Assembly (NCBI GenBank): GCA_026075535.2
Contig: AP026541.1
Span: forward strand, 1,984,001 to 2,048,000
Length of the DNA stretch: 64,000 nucleotides
Direction: 5' to 3'
DNA from: Tricholoma matsutake
Lineage: Eukaryota; Basidiomycota; Agaricomycetes; Agaricales; Tricholomataceae
The translations under genes and the position numbers were made by a program. The notes beneath the pieces are model-generated. The model saw only the letters and a program-made list of their open reading frames with translations. It ran no database searches and had not been told where the DNA came from. This document shows, piece by piece, positions 23,456 through 33,380 of this stretch (position 1 is the first letter of the stretch; the number at the start of each line of letters is the position of its first letter).

Positions 23456-24468
23456 GTCATGGGTATGCTCGGGTATGGGTACAGTTCTGGATTGCCATAC
23501 CCATGCAACACCGTACCCATTTCCACAGTGTTATGGGTATGCCAGTACTGGGATTCCGGTCATGTGAGTCTGTTGATATGCTGATTGTAGGTTACACTTT
23601 TGTCTACAACGACGTACGGGCCCAGCCAATGCCCCTCCCTCACCTCAAAAGTGAGACAGAGGTCTCTGCTTCTCTGGTGCCAGCCCCTCCCTCACTTCAA
23701 GAGTGAGATGGAGGGGGTCTTATCGTGGCCCAAACAACATCTATCATCATCTGGGCCCTAGGTATTTTTATATATATTTCAATCTTGTTTCTTTCTAACT
23801 AACTTATTTGCTCTTTAGGTTCTAATAGCAAGACAACACCGTCGACAGCACCCCACCACCACCACCACTGCGAGCCTCTGGTTGCAGGGTGGATAACAAC
23901 AGGGATGGGACTGGCAACACATTGGACGACAAGCGGAGAGGGGGCACTGACAACAACGATGGGCATGACCAGTACTGCACAAACAGCACCCCCAACCGCC
24001 GCCACAAGCAACTGCTCGTGGGGTAGAAATGGGGTGCAACAAGGATGGGGATGACAAGAAGGGGGAGCAGGCACAATGACAATGATGACAATGGCCACCA
24101 CCACTGCCAACACCACCATAGCACCCCCAACTGCCGCCATGAGCAACTGCTCATGGGGTGGAAATGGGGTGCAATGAGGATGGAGACAATGAGAAGGCAC
24201 CCCCCCCCCTCTCACTGCAAATGTGAGCAGGGGGGGTTTTTTGTTCTGTTCTCAGTGATGACAGGCCCCCCCCTCGCTCCAAACATGAGAGGGGGGCATT
24301 CTTATTATGTTTGTTTAATGTAATTATATTATTAAAATATGTAGTTGAGTCAAAACCCGATGGTGACCCATGATAAACACCGCACCCCTACCCATGCAGG
24401 TACAGTGTTCGCGGATATGGGTACGGGTATGAAAAAATGTACCCTTGGGTTACCCGTGTCACACCCTA
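23456..24468. repeat. Body of the hAT-like element: iterons, hairpins, palindromes
   Basis: GGGTATGGG-type words lie at 23456-23560 and 24380-24460. Two C/G-rich hairpins with CTCACTTCAAGAGTGAG-like cores lie at 23634-23720 and two more at 24200-24300. GAGCAACTGCTC-type palindromes lie near 24002 and 24139. A hairpin/intron-like cassette sits at 23728-23818. There is no credible protein-coding frame. Confidence 0.6.
23728..23818 (+). other. Hairpin plus intron-like cassette 2
   Basis: An imperfect GGCCCAAA..CTGGGCC hairpin is followed by a 57-nt tract starting GTATTT (23762), with a CTAACTAAC branch-like word and the end CTCTTTAG (23818). Confidence 0.5.
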
Positions 24469-24476
24469 GCTATGGG

Positions 24477-25103
24477 GGACATAAAACCTGATCTACTTAA
24501 ATGCATCACCCTGTGGGAGACCACTTTCCTCATGCACACTCCATCATTTCACAAGATATTGCTGCCTCCACAATGAAATATCTCTATACTTCAAAGGACA
24601 TCTGGTTATTCCTTGAAAATTTTCATCTTGTAACATTTTGCAATGTCATGTGACTAACTCATGGTGTTTGAGTCAAGAGCTTTACCTAACTTGTGACTTA
24701 GGGACAACTGCCACAACCTCATACCATGTCAAAGAGAGGGTCTAGAGTGAGTAGCATTTGATAATTGCAGAATGGGAAGTATATGGTTATAATTTTAAGT
24801 AAATATATACACTGAAAGCTTAAATTCCCTGCAAAACTTCACTTTTGCACAGAATTTTTTTTCAAAAAATTAACATTTGGTGAGTTTGATCAAGGAGATT
24901 TAGGGGGGGTCAGAGTTGATGGACATCATCAAGAGCGTCAATAGGATGAGGGGAGCAAGAGTAGGGGGAAGACAAAGTCCATTAAAGGCTTGATTGCACA
25001 AAGGAAAGAGTACTGATCCATGACAGGATATTGATCTGGGTGTCAAAACAGATGAGTGGCTAGGAGATTTCCTGTCATTACCTAGAGGGAACAATAGTGG
25101 CCC
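24477..25103 (-). mobile_element. Leader remnant of a third copia family
   Basis: The part nearest 25103 resembles the copia-2 leader (gatgagtggctaggag near 25050, then AGTGGCCCATAACCT). The half-tRNA-type primer core is at 25093-25103, abutting LTR sequence. Further left only AT-rich DNA with no clear gag is seen, and the remnant stops at the flank of the hAT-like element. Confidence 0.5.
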
Positions 25104-25138
25104 ATAACCTATAGAAAATCAATTTTAGAATGTACAAG

Positions 25139-25245
25139 ATTTTTTTTTTTTTTGGGTCACCAATTTATAATGTGGGGCTTGAACGCAGTCCATGGGTCAG
25201 GGTACAAACTCAGGTACTACTCTAGCTACGTGTTCCCCTCACCCA
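25139..25245 (-). mobile_element. Possible tRNA-derived SINE
   Basis: On the minus strand an A-box-like TAGCTAGAGTAG (about 25221-25232) is followed some 40 nt later by a B-box-like GCGTTCAAGCC (about 25177-25187), then about 20 nt and a long poly(A) at 25139-25155. This layout fits a tRNA-headed SINE. No target duplication was found, so it could be a decayed tRNA pseudogene. Confidence 0.35.
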
Positions 25246-25877
25246 TCTCCCATCCCAGGTCCTCATTTTAGCCACTTTAGGCAGGCGGGCCACAAACATT
25301 GTCCTCTCAGACAGGAAAGGCAATAATCTGGAGGCCCCCCTGCAGAAGCTAGCCATTAGATTGCCAGCTGGTGCTATCCCAGTCCCCCCAGCCACTTATC
25401 CAACTGAAGTCAGAGCAGTCACTGAGCAGTGTCAATTCACCATAAATCCTCCCCCCAAGGGAGGAAGAATAACTGTATTTGCTTTGCCAGCCAGCAAGGG
25501 ATGACCACCTCAGGTGAATGAGATGGACCATCACCACATCTCAGTGCACATGACAGTAATGAGGTGGTTGGTTATTCACCAGAACTGCTGTAGGCAGGGG
25601 GCCATGGCCCCCCTCAAGTAAATGCACTCCAGGCACATGCACTTGATAACAATTTCCCCCCCGCAGCGGGGAGAATGTAAAGGGCAGTGACACTTGTCAC
25701 CAACCCAACAGCAGCCAGTGGACTGGCAGTGATGGGTGTGGAGCGGAATGCCCCACACTAGTTATGGTGTGGCCATCTGGGACAATCATGGTACTGTTCT
25801 GGGGACCAGGGTTCCCCAGATTGAAGCTCTGCTGCTTGAGGAGCAGCTTGAGCAGTTTGCATCGCTGCGTAGGAAGC

Positions 25878-26478
25878 TCAAAAGGCTGCTGGGGATGTGA
25901 GGTCTAGAGGTGCCATGGTGGCCAATAGTTGTGCTGACATGGTCTCTGAAAATTGCCAGATGGCAGTGAACAATTCCCATGCCATCTGACACCATGTGTC
26001 CCTCTCTCTAGGAGGGACGGCGGACACATGGACAGTACTGACAAATAGCGTCATAGTGTCCAGTAAATGTAAGAAGCCATGAGAGGTGGCATTAATTTCC
26101 ACCCTCTCATCCCTTGACAACAGTGGCTCATCCTCCTCCAGCTCAGGGATGGCAGATGAACCCAGTGATGTGGAGAGAGGCAGATGGGATTGCTCCTGCT
26201 GCTCTTCTGGATAAAGGAGCTTGGCATTGCCAAGCTCCTGGACATTATTGGCCTCGAGCTCAAGCTCATGGGCCAGATCATGAGTTGCAGCAATCATGTC
26301 TTGTGACCACCAAACACCATTCAACATCTCCTGAGAGGCCAGCTCAGTGCTGCCCTGGATGTATTCAATGACCTCACTGGTAGCAGGGTCATCATCATCA
26401 TCAGACAGGGTGGAGGAATCTTCCCCCACCCATAGATTGTGCAGCTCATTGAGAGCCACAGAATATACAAGATAATCT
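25878..26478 (-). CDS. Unidentified ORF, possibly transposon-derived
   Basis: An open frame of about 200 codons lies in DNA inserted into the copia LTR remnant. The full frame opens at 26639, but its first ~55 codons are LTR sequence. The predicted protein is acidic with a Ser/Asp run (EDSSTLSDDDDDPATSE) and a Glu-rich middle (EEDEPLLSRDERVEI). A second frame continues towards 25576 with stops. No family was recognised and no intron signals were found. It may be the N-terminal part of a transposon protein. Confidence 0.3.
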
Positions 26479-27261
26479 GTAGGTACAGTAAGTAATAGGT
26501 TAAGAATAGTGGGAATATATGTACTCACCTCAGTTCTTGTATAAGCAACTGAGGTGTCTAAACTAATGGTGATTATATATATATATGCAATGAGACAATC
26601 AGTCTGTTCACAAAGGTGTCCATCAGACACCCACATCAAAGGGATGCACTAGCAAGGTCTTAATCAGGTGCCAAATGAAGATTTACATCAAAATGGGTCA
26701 TAACTTGAAGGAACATCAATATACTAGGCACAGAGTCATAAGGTATAGATGCTCAGAGATAAGATAAGATTGAGGCTATTTGTTTGCTCCAAAACAAGAA
26801 CAACTGATAAGTTGAACCTGACCTTTACACATGGCTATGACTTTATTTTTCATTGAATATTCCAGGACCTAGTAATCATTCTAGAAAACCCTAAGCAACT
26901 GAGGTGTCTAAACTAATGGTCATCATATATATATATATACATATCCAATGAGACAATCAGTCTATTCACAAAGGTGTCCATCAGACATGTGCATCAAAGG
27001 GATGCACTAAATATAGCATGCACATTATGTGTGCTGGAACAGCTGCATCATATGATGTGTTGGTGTTTTGCTCACAGTGTGATTCTCAACAGCAATGCTG
27101 CACAATGTTGTGCTTAGTGCTGGAAGGTCCAGTCCTTGATTATGTAACAGTCTTTTGGAATTTTGAGATGTAATCTGCTTGTTGAAGCCTTACAACTTAT
27201 CCTGGCATTTCAGGACTTTTTGTACATAATGTCAAGATAGGACCAAAAAAGTTTTGTTATT

Positions 27262-28086
27262 ATGCCTCAGTGGTTTTTACAGACTAATAACATCACTGTA
27301 AATGTCCATAAAAAACCCACTATTAATTCAGAAATTTTTGACTTGCTGCACCCCACTGCATGTGCGAAGCTGTCACCACCCCCACATAAACTTCAAGATG
27401 TGATTGTGGCAAATGTGGAAAACTGCAAGCTGTTGCTGGCTGAGCTGCATGGGGTATGTGATGCTTGCAAGCCTCTAATAGATGCAACTTGTGAACCAGT
27501 AACACCTGTGGATGTGATTGGTGTGGTATGTGTATATATTGAACAGCTGGCAGCAAAAAACCAGTTGGAACAGCTTGCATGAGATGTGAAAGAATCATAC
27601 TCAGATGTTTTCGAACCTATCCTGCATGTGAACGAGATGCCTGGCACTATGTGATACAAGATCATCTTGAAAGATGCATCCAAAATGATTTCCACATGTT
27701 TGTACTCTTGCTCTCAAAAACACTATGAATCATGGAGTGTATTAATCAATAAATATCTTCAGGTGCACATCAGACCCTCTTCCTCTGCACATGCTTCCCC
27801 TGCCTTCTTAGTGCCTAAAGCTGACAGTGCTGCACTCCCCCACTGGGTGAATGACTACCAACAGCTAAATGTGATTACTGTCACAGATAGCCACCCACTG
27901 CCATGGTTAGATGACATCCTTGCGGATGCTGAAAAGGGCAAGATCTGGAGCAAAATAGACATGACTGACAGTTTTTTCCATATGAAAATGGACCCTGAGA
28001 GTGTACATCTCACCACAGTAACAACACCTCTGGGTCTCTATGAATGGCTTGTCATGCTACAAGGGCTCTGCAATGCACCCCCTTGT
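27262..28086 (+). pseudogene. Gypsy-3 pol, first segment
   Basis: Decayed Ty3/gypsy pol. A degenerate region is followed by the N-terminal half of reverse transcriptase at 27760-28086, with FLVPKADS, a VNDYQQLN motif, IDMTDSFFHMKMDP and a LYEWLVMLQGLCNAPP block. Stops fall near 27582 and 27655. The RT is cut between LCNAPPC and the next helix by the 819-bp insert at 28087-28905. Confidence 0.8.
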
Positions 28087-28905
28087 TAAGTTCTGATTTG
28101 AACAAAGGAAGTCATCAGATTTCTGGTCATACCCAGTCAGTAGCAGTCAAAGGATAAGGGAGGACAGAAGCAGGGAAGGAAACCTGATGGGATTCCAGGG
28201 CAGGGTCCACTTGATGTGATGCACCAAGTGTGAGGGGAACAGAAAGGACTTGGCTTCAACTTGTAAGAAGTTGCACCCTTCTCCTTGTCAAGTGTCCTAA
28301 TTTCAAGACAAGGGTTAAGAGGGAGATAAGAGGTCCAGAGGTTTTCTGGGGAGAACGAGGTAAAGTTTGAGGTAGACTTATGTAAGAGTGCCTCTTACAT
28401 CATCACACCATTATCACATGCTTCAGTATTATCACAGGTTATTCCAGTAGTATATAGTCCATACTTTGAGTATTTGTACTGTATCCTAGTTTCCCCCCCT
28501 CGAAATATACTAAGTTCCTTACATGTTTCTGTGCCCATGAGTCTCGAGTGTTGGAAGCTCTGGCTTCCTTCCAACTTAGAGCCTAGAGGGGGATTGGAGG
28601 CATTTAACTTGGTTGGAATTAAGTTGGGTGACTTTGTTGATTTACAAATTGCCTAATACAAGATGAAGGTAGCTAGCTTAAATATTAAGGACTGGAGGTG
28701 ATTGGAGTTTCCGAGGCTGTGATAATTTGCAAACTGGCCTCCCAAGACAAATATCCTGAAACTATTTTGTCAAATTGGAAATGAGGGAATTTCATCTCCA
28801 GGCAGTGCTGCTGATAGGGGGTGGGCTGTGATGCAAGGCAGCTGGGAAAGGTGGTGGAAAACAATTGGAAATCCAGTTGGAGGAATCAGTCTTGACACCC
28901 CTGTA
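28087..28905. mobile_element. Unclassified 819-bp insertion in gypsy-3 RT
   Basis: Removing these bases rejoins the RT coding frame across the break (CCTTGT to CACCAAC). No terminal inverted repeat is evident, and the flanking words (CCCTTGT left, CCCCTGT right) are at best an imperfect duplication. No convincing ORF lies inside. Confidence 0.45.
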
Positions 28906-29890
28906 CACCAACATTGAGTGACAGAAGTGTTGCATCCTTTCCTAGGCCTCATATGCCAATATATCTTGATGACATTATTATCTGGTCAGACTTGTTAGAA
29001 GACCACATGAAACACTTCAAATTGATTATGGATGCTCTGTGCAAATCTTGCATGTATTGCAATCTGAAGAAATCTCAGTTCTTTCTGACAGAGCTGGAAT
29101 GTCTAGGACACCACATTTTGCATGAGGGTATTCAGGCCTGCTCATCAAAGGTCAATAAGATTTTGCAATGGCCAGTGCCAAAATCTGTGTTGGATGTCCA
29201 GAGTTTCTTGGGACTTGTCCAGTATATCACATCCTTCCTGCCTTACCTCATGGACCATCGCACAATCCTAACACTGCTCACTGCTAAGAAATGCAAAAAA
29301 TCTTTCCCATCATGGACAAGGGAACACCAATGTGCCTTTGATGCAATCAAGGCACTGGTTGTTGGTCATGAGTGCCTTACAGTAGTTGACCACACAAACC
29401 CTGGGGAGAACAATTTTTTTTTCACTTGTGATGTGAGTGATTTCTGTGCTGGCACAGTCCTGAGTTGGGGCAAAACCTGGGAGACAGCATGACCAGTGGC
29501 ATTTGACTCTATGCAGCTAAAGGATGCACAGAAAAACTGTCCTGTACACAAAAAGGAATTGTTAGTGATTGTTTGTGCTCTTAAGAAATGGTGTTCAGGC
29601 CTTTTAGGTTCTCTGATTCTTGTCTACACAGACCATCAGACACTTGAAATTTTTGAAACACAGAAAGACTTGTCACAATTTGACATGACTATAATCTACA
29701 TTTGGGGTGAAGACAACACAGTCATGGATGCATTGTCTCGCTTACCAGATCATTGTAATGAAATCAATGAAATGGATGACATTGACATGTCAGACCCACC
29801 AGGTCATTGGGACCTCTGGTTGAAGCAAGCCACTGTCAACACCATTATGAACATTGCTGCTGAGGAGTCATTCCTAAGATAGGCAACAGT
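28906..29890 (+). pseudogene. Gypsy-3 pol, RT second half and RNase H
   Basis: The frame continues with the RT catalytic motif YLDDIIIWSD near 28968, LGHHILHEGI, the VQSFLGLVQYI connection, and RNase H (TCDVSDFCAG, VYTDHQTLE, MDALSRL near 29730). TGA stops occur at about 28917 and 29490. It is interrupted after 29890 by a hAT-like element and a DDE transposon and resumes near 35570. Confidence 0.8.
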
Positions 29891-29898
29891 CTTTTCCA

Positions 29899-31242
29899 TA
29901 AGGCTGAACACAAGTGTGGGTCACTCACAGGTACCTGTGGGTTGAACCGTGGGAATACTCATGGGTATGCACACTCACAGGTCTGGGTCATCCATGGGAA
30001 AATACTCATGCAGATCTGAGTATGGCTTTTGGAGGCCATGAGTACTCGTACAAGTACTTGTGCATGAACCAATCCACTATTCACCTAGTGGTTTGGGGAG
30101 AGTGTAAACATAATATATACCATGTGGAAATCCAACTTTATGAAATGAATCACTGAAGCATCATCTAACTACACTGCTCCGGATTTTTGAAGGAATAAGG
30201 AGGAAGGGGTGTTTACTATAGGTGAACAGCTGCACCATTAAATTAGTGCATTGAGGGAAATTTAAACATACTATATATCTTGTTGAATACCAATTTGCGA
30301 AAGGAACAGTTGTGTTGTTATTGAGTTACAGTGCTATGGGTTTTTGAGAAGAATGAGGAGGAAGGGTGATTACTATACATTAACAACTACACCATTAAAT
30401 TAGTTCATTGGAGGAAATGTAGATATACTATATATCTTGTTTATTACCAATTTTCTAAAGGAACAGTCATGTTGTTATTGAGTTACAGTGCTACGAGCTT
30501 TTGAGAAGAATGAGGAGGAAGGGTGTTTATCATAAATTAACGGCACCACCATTAAATTAGTGCATTGGGAGAAATGTAGATATACTATATACCTTATTGA
30601 ATACCAATTTGCAAAAGGAACAGTTCTGTCATTATTGAGTTACAATGCTACAGGTTTTTGAGAAGAATGAGGAGGAAGGGTGGTTATTATACATTAACGG
30701 CTGCACCATTTAAGTAGTGCATTGGAGGAAATGTATATATGCTAGATGCAGTGGGAATCCCCAATTTACGAAAGGAATAGTCCCAGCATTATTGAATTAC
30801 AGTGTTGTAAGGTTTTTAGAAGAATGAGGAGGAAAGGGTGTTCACCATGAAAGAACAGCTAGACCATTCATCTAGTTCATTGTGTAGCACAGATGTATAC
30901 TATATAGGGTGTAGAATACTGATTTACAAAAGGAACTGCCCAGGTGTTATCAAATTATACACTAACTGAAAGTTCAGTTACTCAGATAACTTAATATCAG
31001 TGTTGTACTGGTATATTTTCTATCTACTTGTGTGATACAAGATACAGGTACTCATGAGTTACCTGTGAGTTCTCATTCTACTCTAAGACTTACAAGTACT
31101 TGCATACTCGTGAGTTTTACACTCACAGATCCGAGTGATCCATGGGAAAATACTCATGTGGATCTGAGTATGGCTTTTTGGCACAATAATACTCACGAGT
31201 TTGGATCCAGGTCACCCATGGGTGCACTCGTGTTCAGCCTTA
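29899..31242. mobile_element. hAT-like element with internal minisatellite (TSD CTTTTCCA)
   Basis: The terminal inverted repeat is TAAGGCTGAACAC and the perfect 8-bp duplication CTTTTCCA lies at 29891-29898 and 31243-31250. Subterminal regions repeat ACTCATGAGT-like words, and a ~75-bp segment near 29969 recurs as a direct repeat near 31123. The core is a tandem array (separate entry). There is no transposase. Confidence 0.85.
30165..30960 (+). repeat. Five ~156-bp tandem repeats
   Basis: Units start near 30183, 30338, 30493, 30651 and 30809. Each carries GAAGAATGAGGAGGAAGGG, a CACCATTAAATTAGTGCATTG-like word and an ATACTATATATC-like word. Spacing is 155-158 bp, close to nucleosome size, and units are clearly diverged. 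Confidence 0.8.
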
Positions 31243-32007
31243 CTTTTCCATCACCCTTATGTAAGGAGCTTTCTAAGCACCAAGAGTGGCCAAATGTTGC
31301 TCACAAAAAATTTTCAACATAAGTGAAGGGGTAATGTAGTCTCTACAGGCAGTGGCATGTCAACATTAGCCCTCCTCACTCCCGCAGCCATTACAGGTGG
31401 AAGGGTCTGATGCCCGTGGTATTTATGGTTGATCCATGCAGCTTCCACACCAGACAAACCCTGGTCATATGCAGAGATGAAATGCGCTGAGTGGTTTGCA
31501 TATCTATACACATAAATTTTGTATCAGTGTGACAACGCAGGAGGTTAATAATTAAGGAAGTACTCACCACCTTATTTGGAGAAGAGGAATGTCATTAAGA
31601 CATGCTAGCATGTTTTTCTCCATCTCAATGACATTGTTTGTTTGAGTGGAAACACGATACCAAAGCTTCACAGCACCCCAATACTGTTCTATAAAATTAA
31701 GCTCACAGTGATATTTTGGGTAAAAATCACAAATATGGCCATGGGATGTGACAAACTCTTCAAGTTGCAATTTCTGTGAAATAAAATCAGGCTGCGTGAA
31801 TAAAAAATGGCAGCAACAACAATTTGTCATGCTGGGTTCACATTTGAACCCTTCACATTGTGCAAGAAGTCCACCAGTAGGCCAGAAACCTTGTTCTTTG
31901 ATGATCTGTTCCATCCCTTTGAACCATCCAGGCATTGTTGGATGATCATCAGGATAATACAGTTCTTGAGTTCGGCCATCCACTAATGTTGTGTTCTGCA
32001 TCTGGGC

Positions 32008-33380
32008 TAGTCTTTGAAGGTCTAGTCGGGTTGTCTCACTTACAAAATCCCACCAACCGCAACCGCAACTGCGGCCAACCAGTTGGTGACCAGTTGTTGT
32101 TGGCTTGCAACTGGTTCCAACCAGTTGCAACCATACATATGTACAGTAATTTGTAAATGTATTAATAAAACTAATAATAAAATAACAAGAACCTTCCCCC
32201 TGCTCACGTTGGGAGCGAGAGAGGGGGGGAGGTAGCTGTAGTCACGTAGAAAAGATCAAGAACCCCCCCCTGCTCTTGTTTGGAGCAAGAGAGGGGGATG
32301 GGGGGCCATTGTCATCATTATTGGGGTTGGCGGTGGGTGTTGGTGACATGGCAGCGGTGCCACATCGTTGTCATCGTTGTTGGGGTTGGCAATGTTGCAG
32401 CGGTGCCATATCATTGTCGTCGGGTTGGTGTGGTGGCCTGTCATACCCCCATTGTCATTCCTCTTGGTCAGCACCCCCATCTCCCCCTGTGAGCAGTGGC
32501 TCGCAGGCTGGGTGGTGGTGCTGGAAACATAATAGAGACCCCTCTGTCTCGCATTTGGAGTGAGGGAGGGGGGTGTTGCCATAGAAAAAGAACATACCCC
32601 TCCATCTCACATTTGGAGCGAGAGAGGGGTGTGTTGCATCTAGGTGGGGTGGGTTAGCTGTGGACGTGGCATGGAGGTGGGTGCGGCTGGGGGGGCTTAC
32701 CTGGCAGGTACCCCCCTGCTGGGGTCTCCTGGTGTGCCTCCCCATCCTCCTGACTGATCAGCACTCCTCACATCCCATTTCGATGGGGAGGAGGAGGTAG
32801 AGCGGGTGGGTGTGGTTTGTATGCATCAGCGCACATCATTACCACAGAATTTCAACCTAAAAACATAGAAATAAAGTTAGTAAACATAAAGATATACAAA
32901 AGAAAACTTACCATGGGCCCAAACGATGATAACGTCATTTGGGCCCATGTTGTTTGTGGCCATCATTGTCGTTGTCATGAGAAGTGAATGACAGCACATA
33001 CAAACAAACATGTCATGTTGCTGTTTACTTGCACCACACATATTCAAACATATACAAATGGCCCAAACATATATAAACCCTTGCCCATCCAACCTGTCAT
33101 TCCTTGGGCATGCCCCAAATTTGTTATGGAGTAAGTAAATTACATAGAAAATAAAATAAAAATTGTACTATCTAAGATTGAGTAGCAAGGTAAGGCCACC
33201 CAGTTGCGACCAGTTGTGACCGGTTCCAATTGGTTGGACTTGCGAGCCTGAGCCTACCAACTGCAACTGCAACTGTTGACAACAAGGCCCAACTGCAACT
33301 GGAAAGACCAGTTGCTTGCGGTTGGGTCCAGTTGAGTTCCAGTTTTTTTTTGGTTGCAGCAACTGGACCCTCAAAGACTA
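32008..33380. mobile_element. hAT-like element with CAACTGG iterons (TSD ATCTGGGC)
   Basis: Ends are TAGTCTTTGAAGGTCTAGT (32008) and the inverse of TAGTCTTTGAGGGTCCAGT (33380). ATCTGGGC is duplicated at 32000-32007 and 33381-33388. Subterminal DNA is packed with CAACTGG/CCAGTTG words (32045-32135 and 33195-33370). The core has four C/G-rich hairpins (about 32200, 32265, 32543, 32598), a GAGCAGTGGCTC palindrome at 32491 and cassette 3. Removing it with one TSD copy rejoins the transposase frame exactly. Confidence 0.88.
32857..32948 (-). other. Hairpin plus intron-like cassette 3
   Basis: On the minus strand a strong hairpin with CATGGGCCCAAA and TTTGGGCCCATG arms (32912-32948) abuts GTAAGT at 32911. 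A 55-nt T-rich tract with TTTACTAAC ends TTTTTAG at 32857. Confidence 0.6.

Larger units (their letters stand above)
11917..24468. mobile_element. hAT-like element with two nested retrotransposons
   Basis: Without its insertions this element is about 1.05 kb: TAGGG at 11917-11921, continuing at 17861-17895 and at 23456-24468. Its ends are TAGGGTGTGACAC and GTGTCACACCCTA. Flanks are GCTATTGG (11909-11916) and GCTATGGG (24469-24476), an 8-bp duplication with one change. A gypsy element used TAGGG of its terminal repeat as target; a copia used ATCCA 35 bp further in. The interior has GGGTATGGGTA words, a hairpin/intron-like cassette, GAGCAACTGCTC palindromes and C/G-rich hairpins, but no transposase ORF. 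Confidence 0.75.
25104..27091 (-). repeat. Remnant copia LTR, interrupted and internally duplicated
   Basis: The ends match the copia-2 LTR style (TATAGAAAATCAATTTTAG at 25104; GTGATTCTCAACA ending 27091). LTR sequence is broken at about 25136 and resumes near 26475. Within it, a ~105-bp segment beginning CAACTGAGGTGTCTAAAC occurs at about 26546 and again at about 26896. A hairpin homologous to that of copia-2 lies at 26526-26556. The DNA in between is unclassified. Confidence 0.55.

Noticed and set aside
30165..30960. Tandem 156-bp array as a centromeric satellite
   Set aside because: Only five diverged units, bounded by TIRs and an 8-bp duplication, so part of a transposon.
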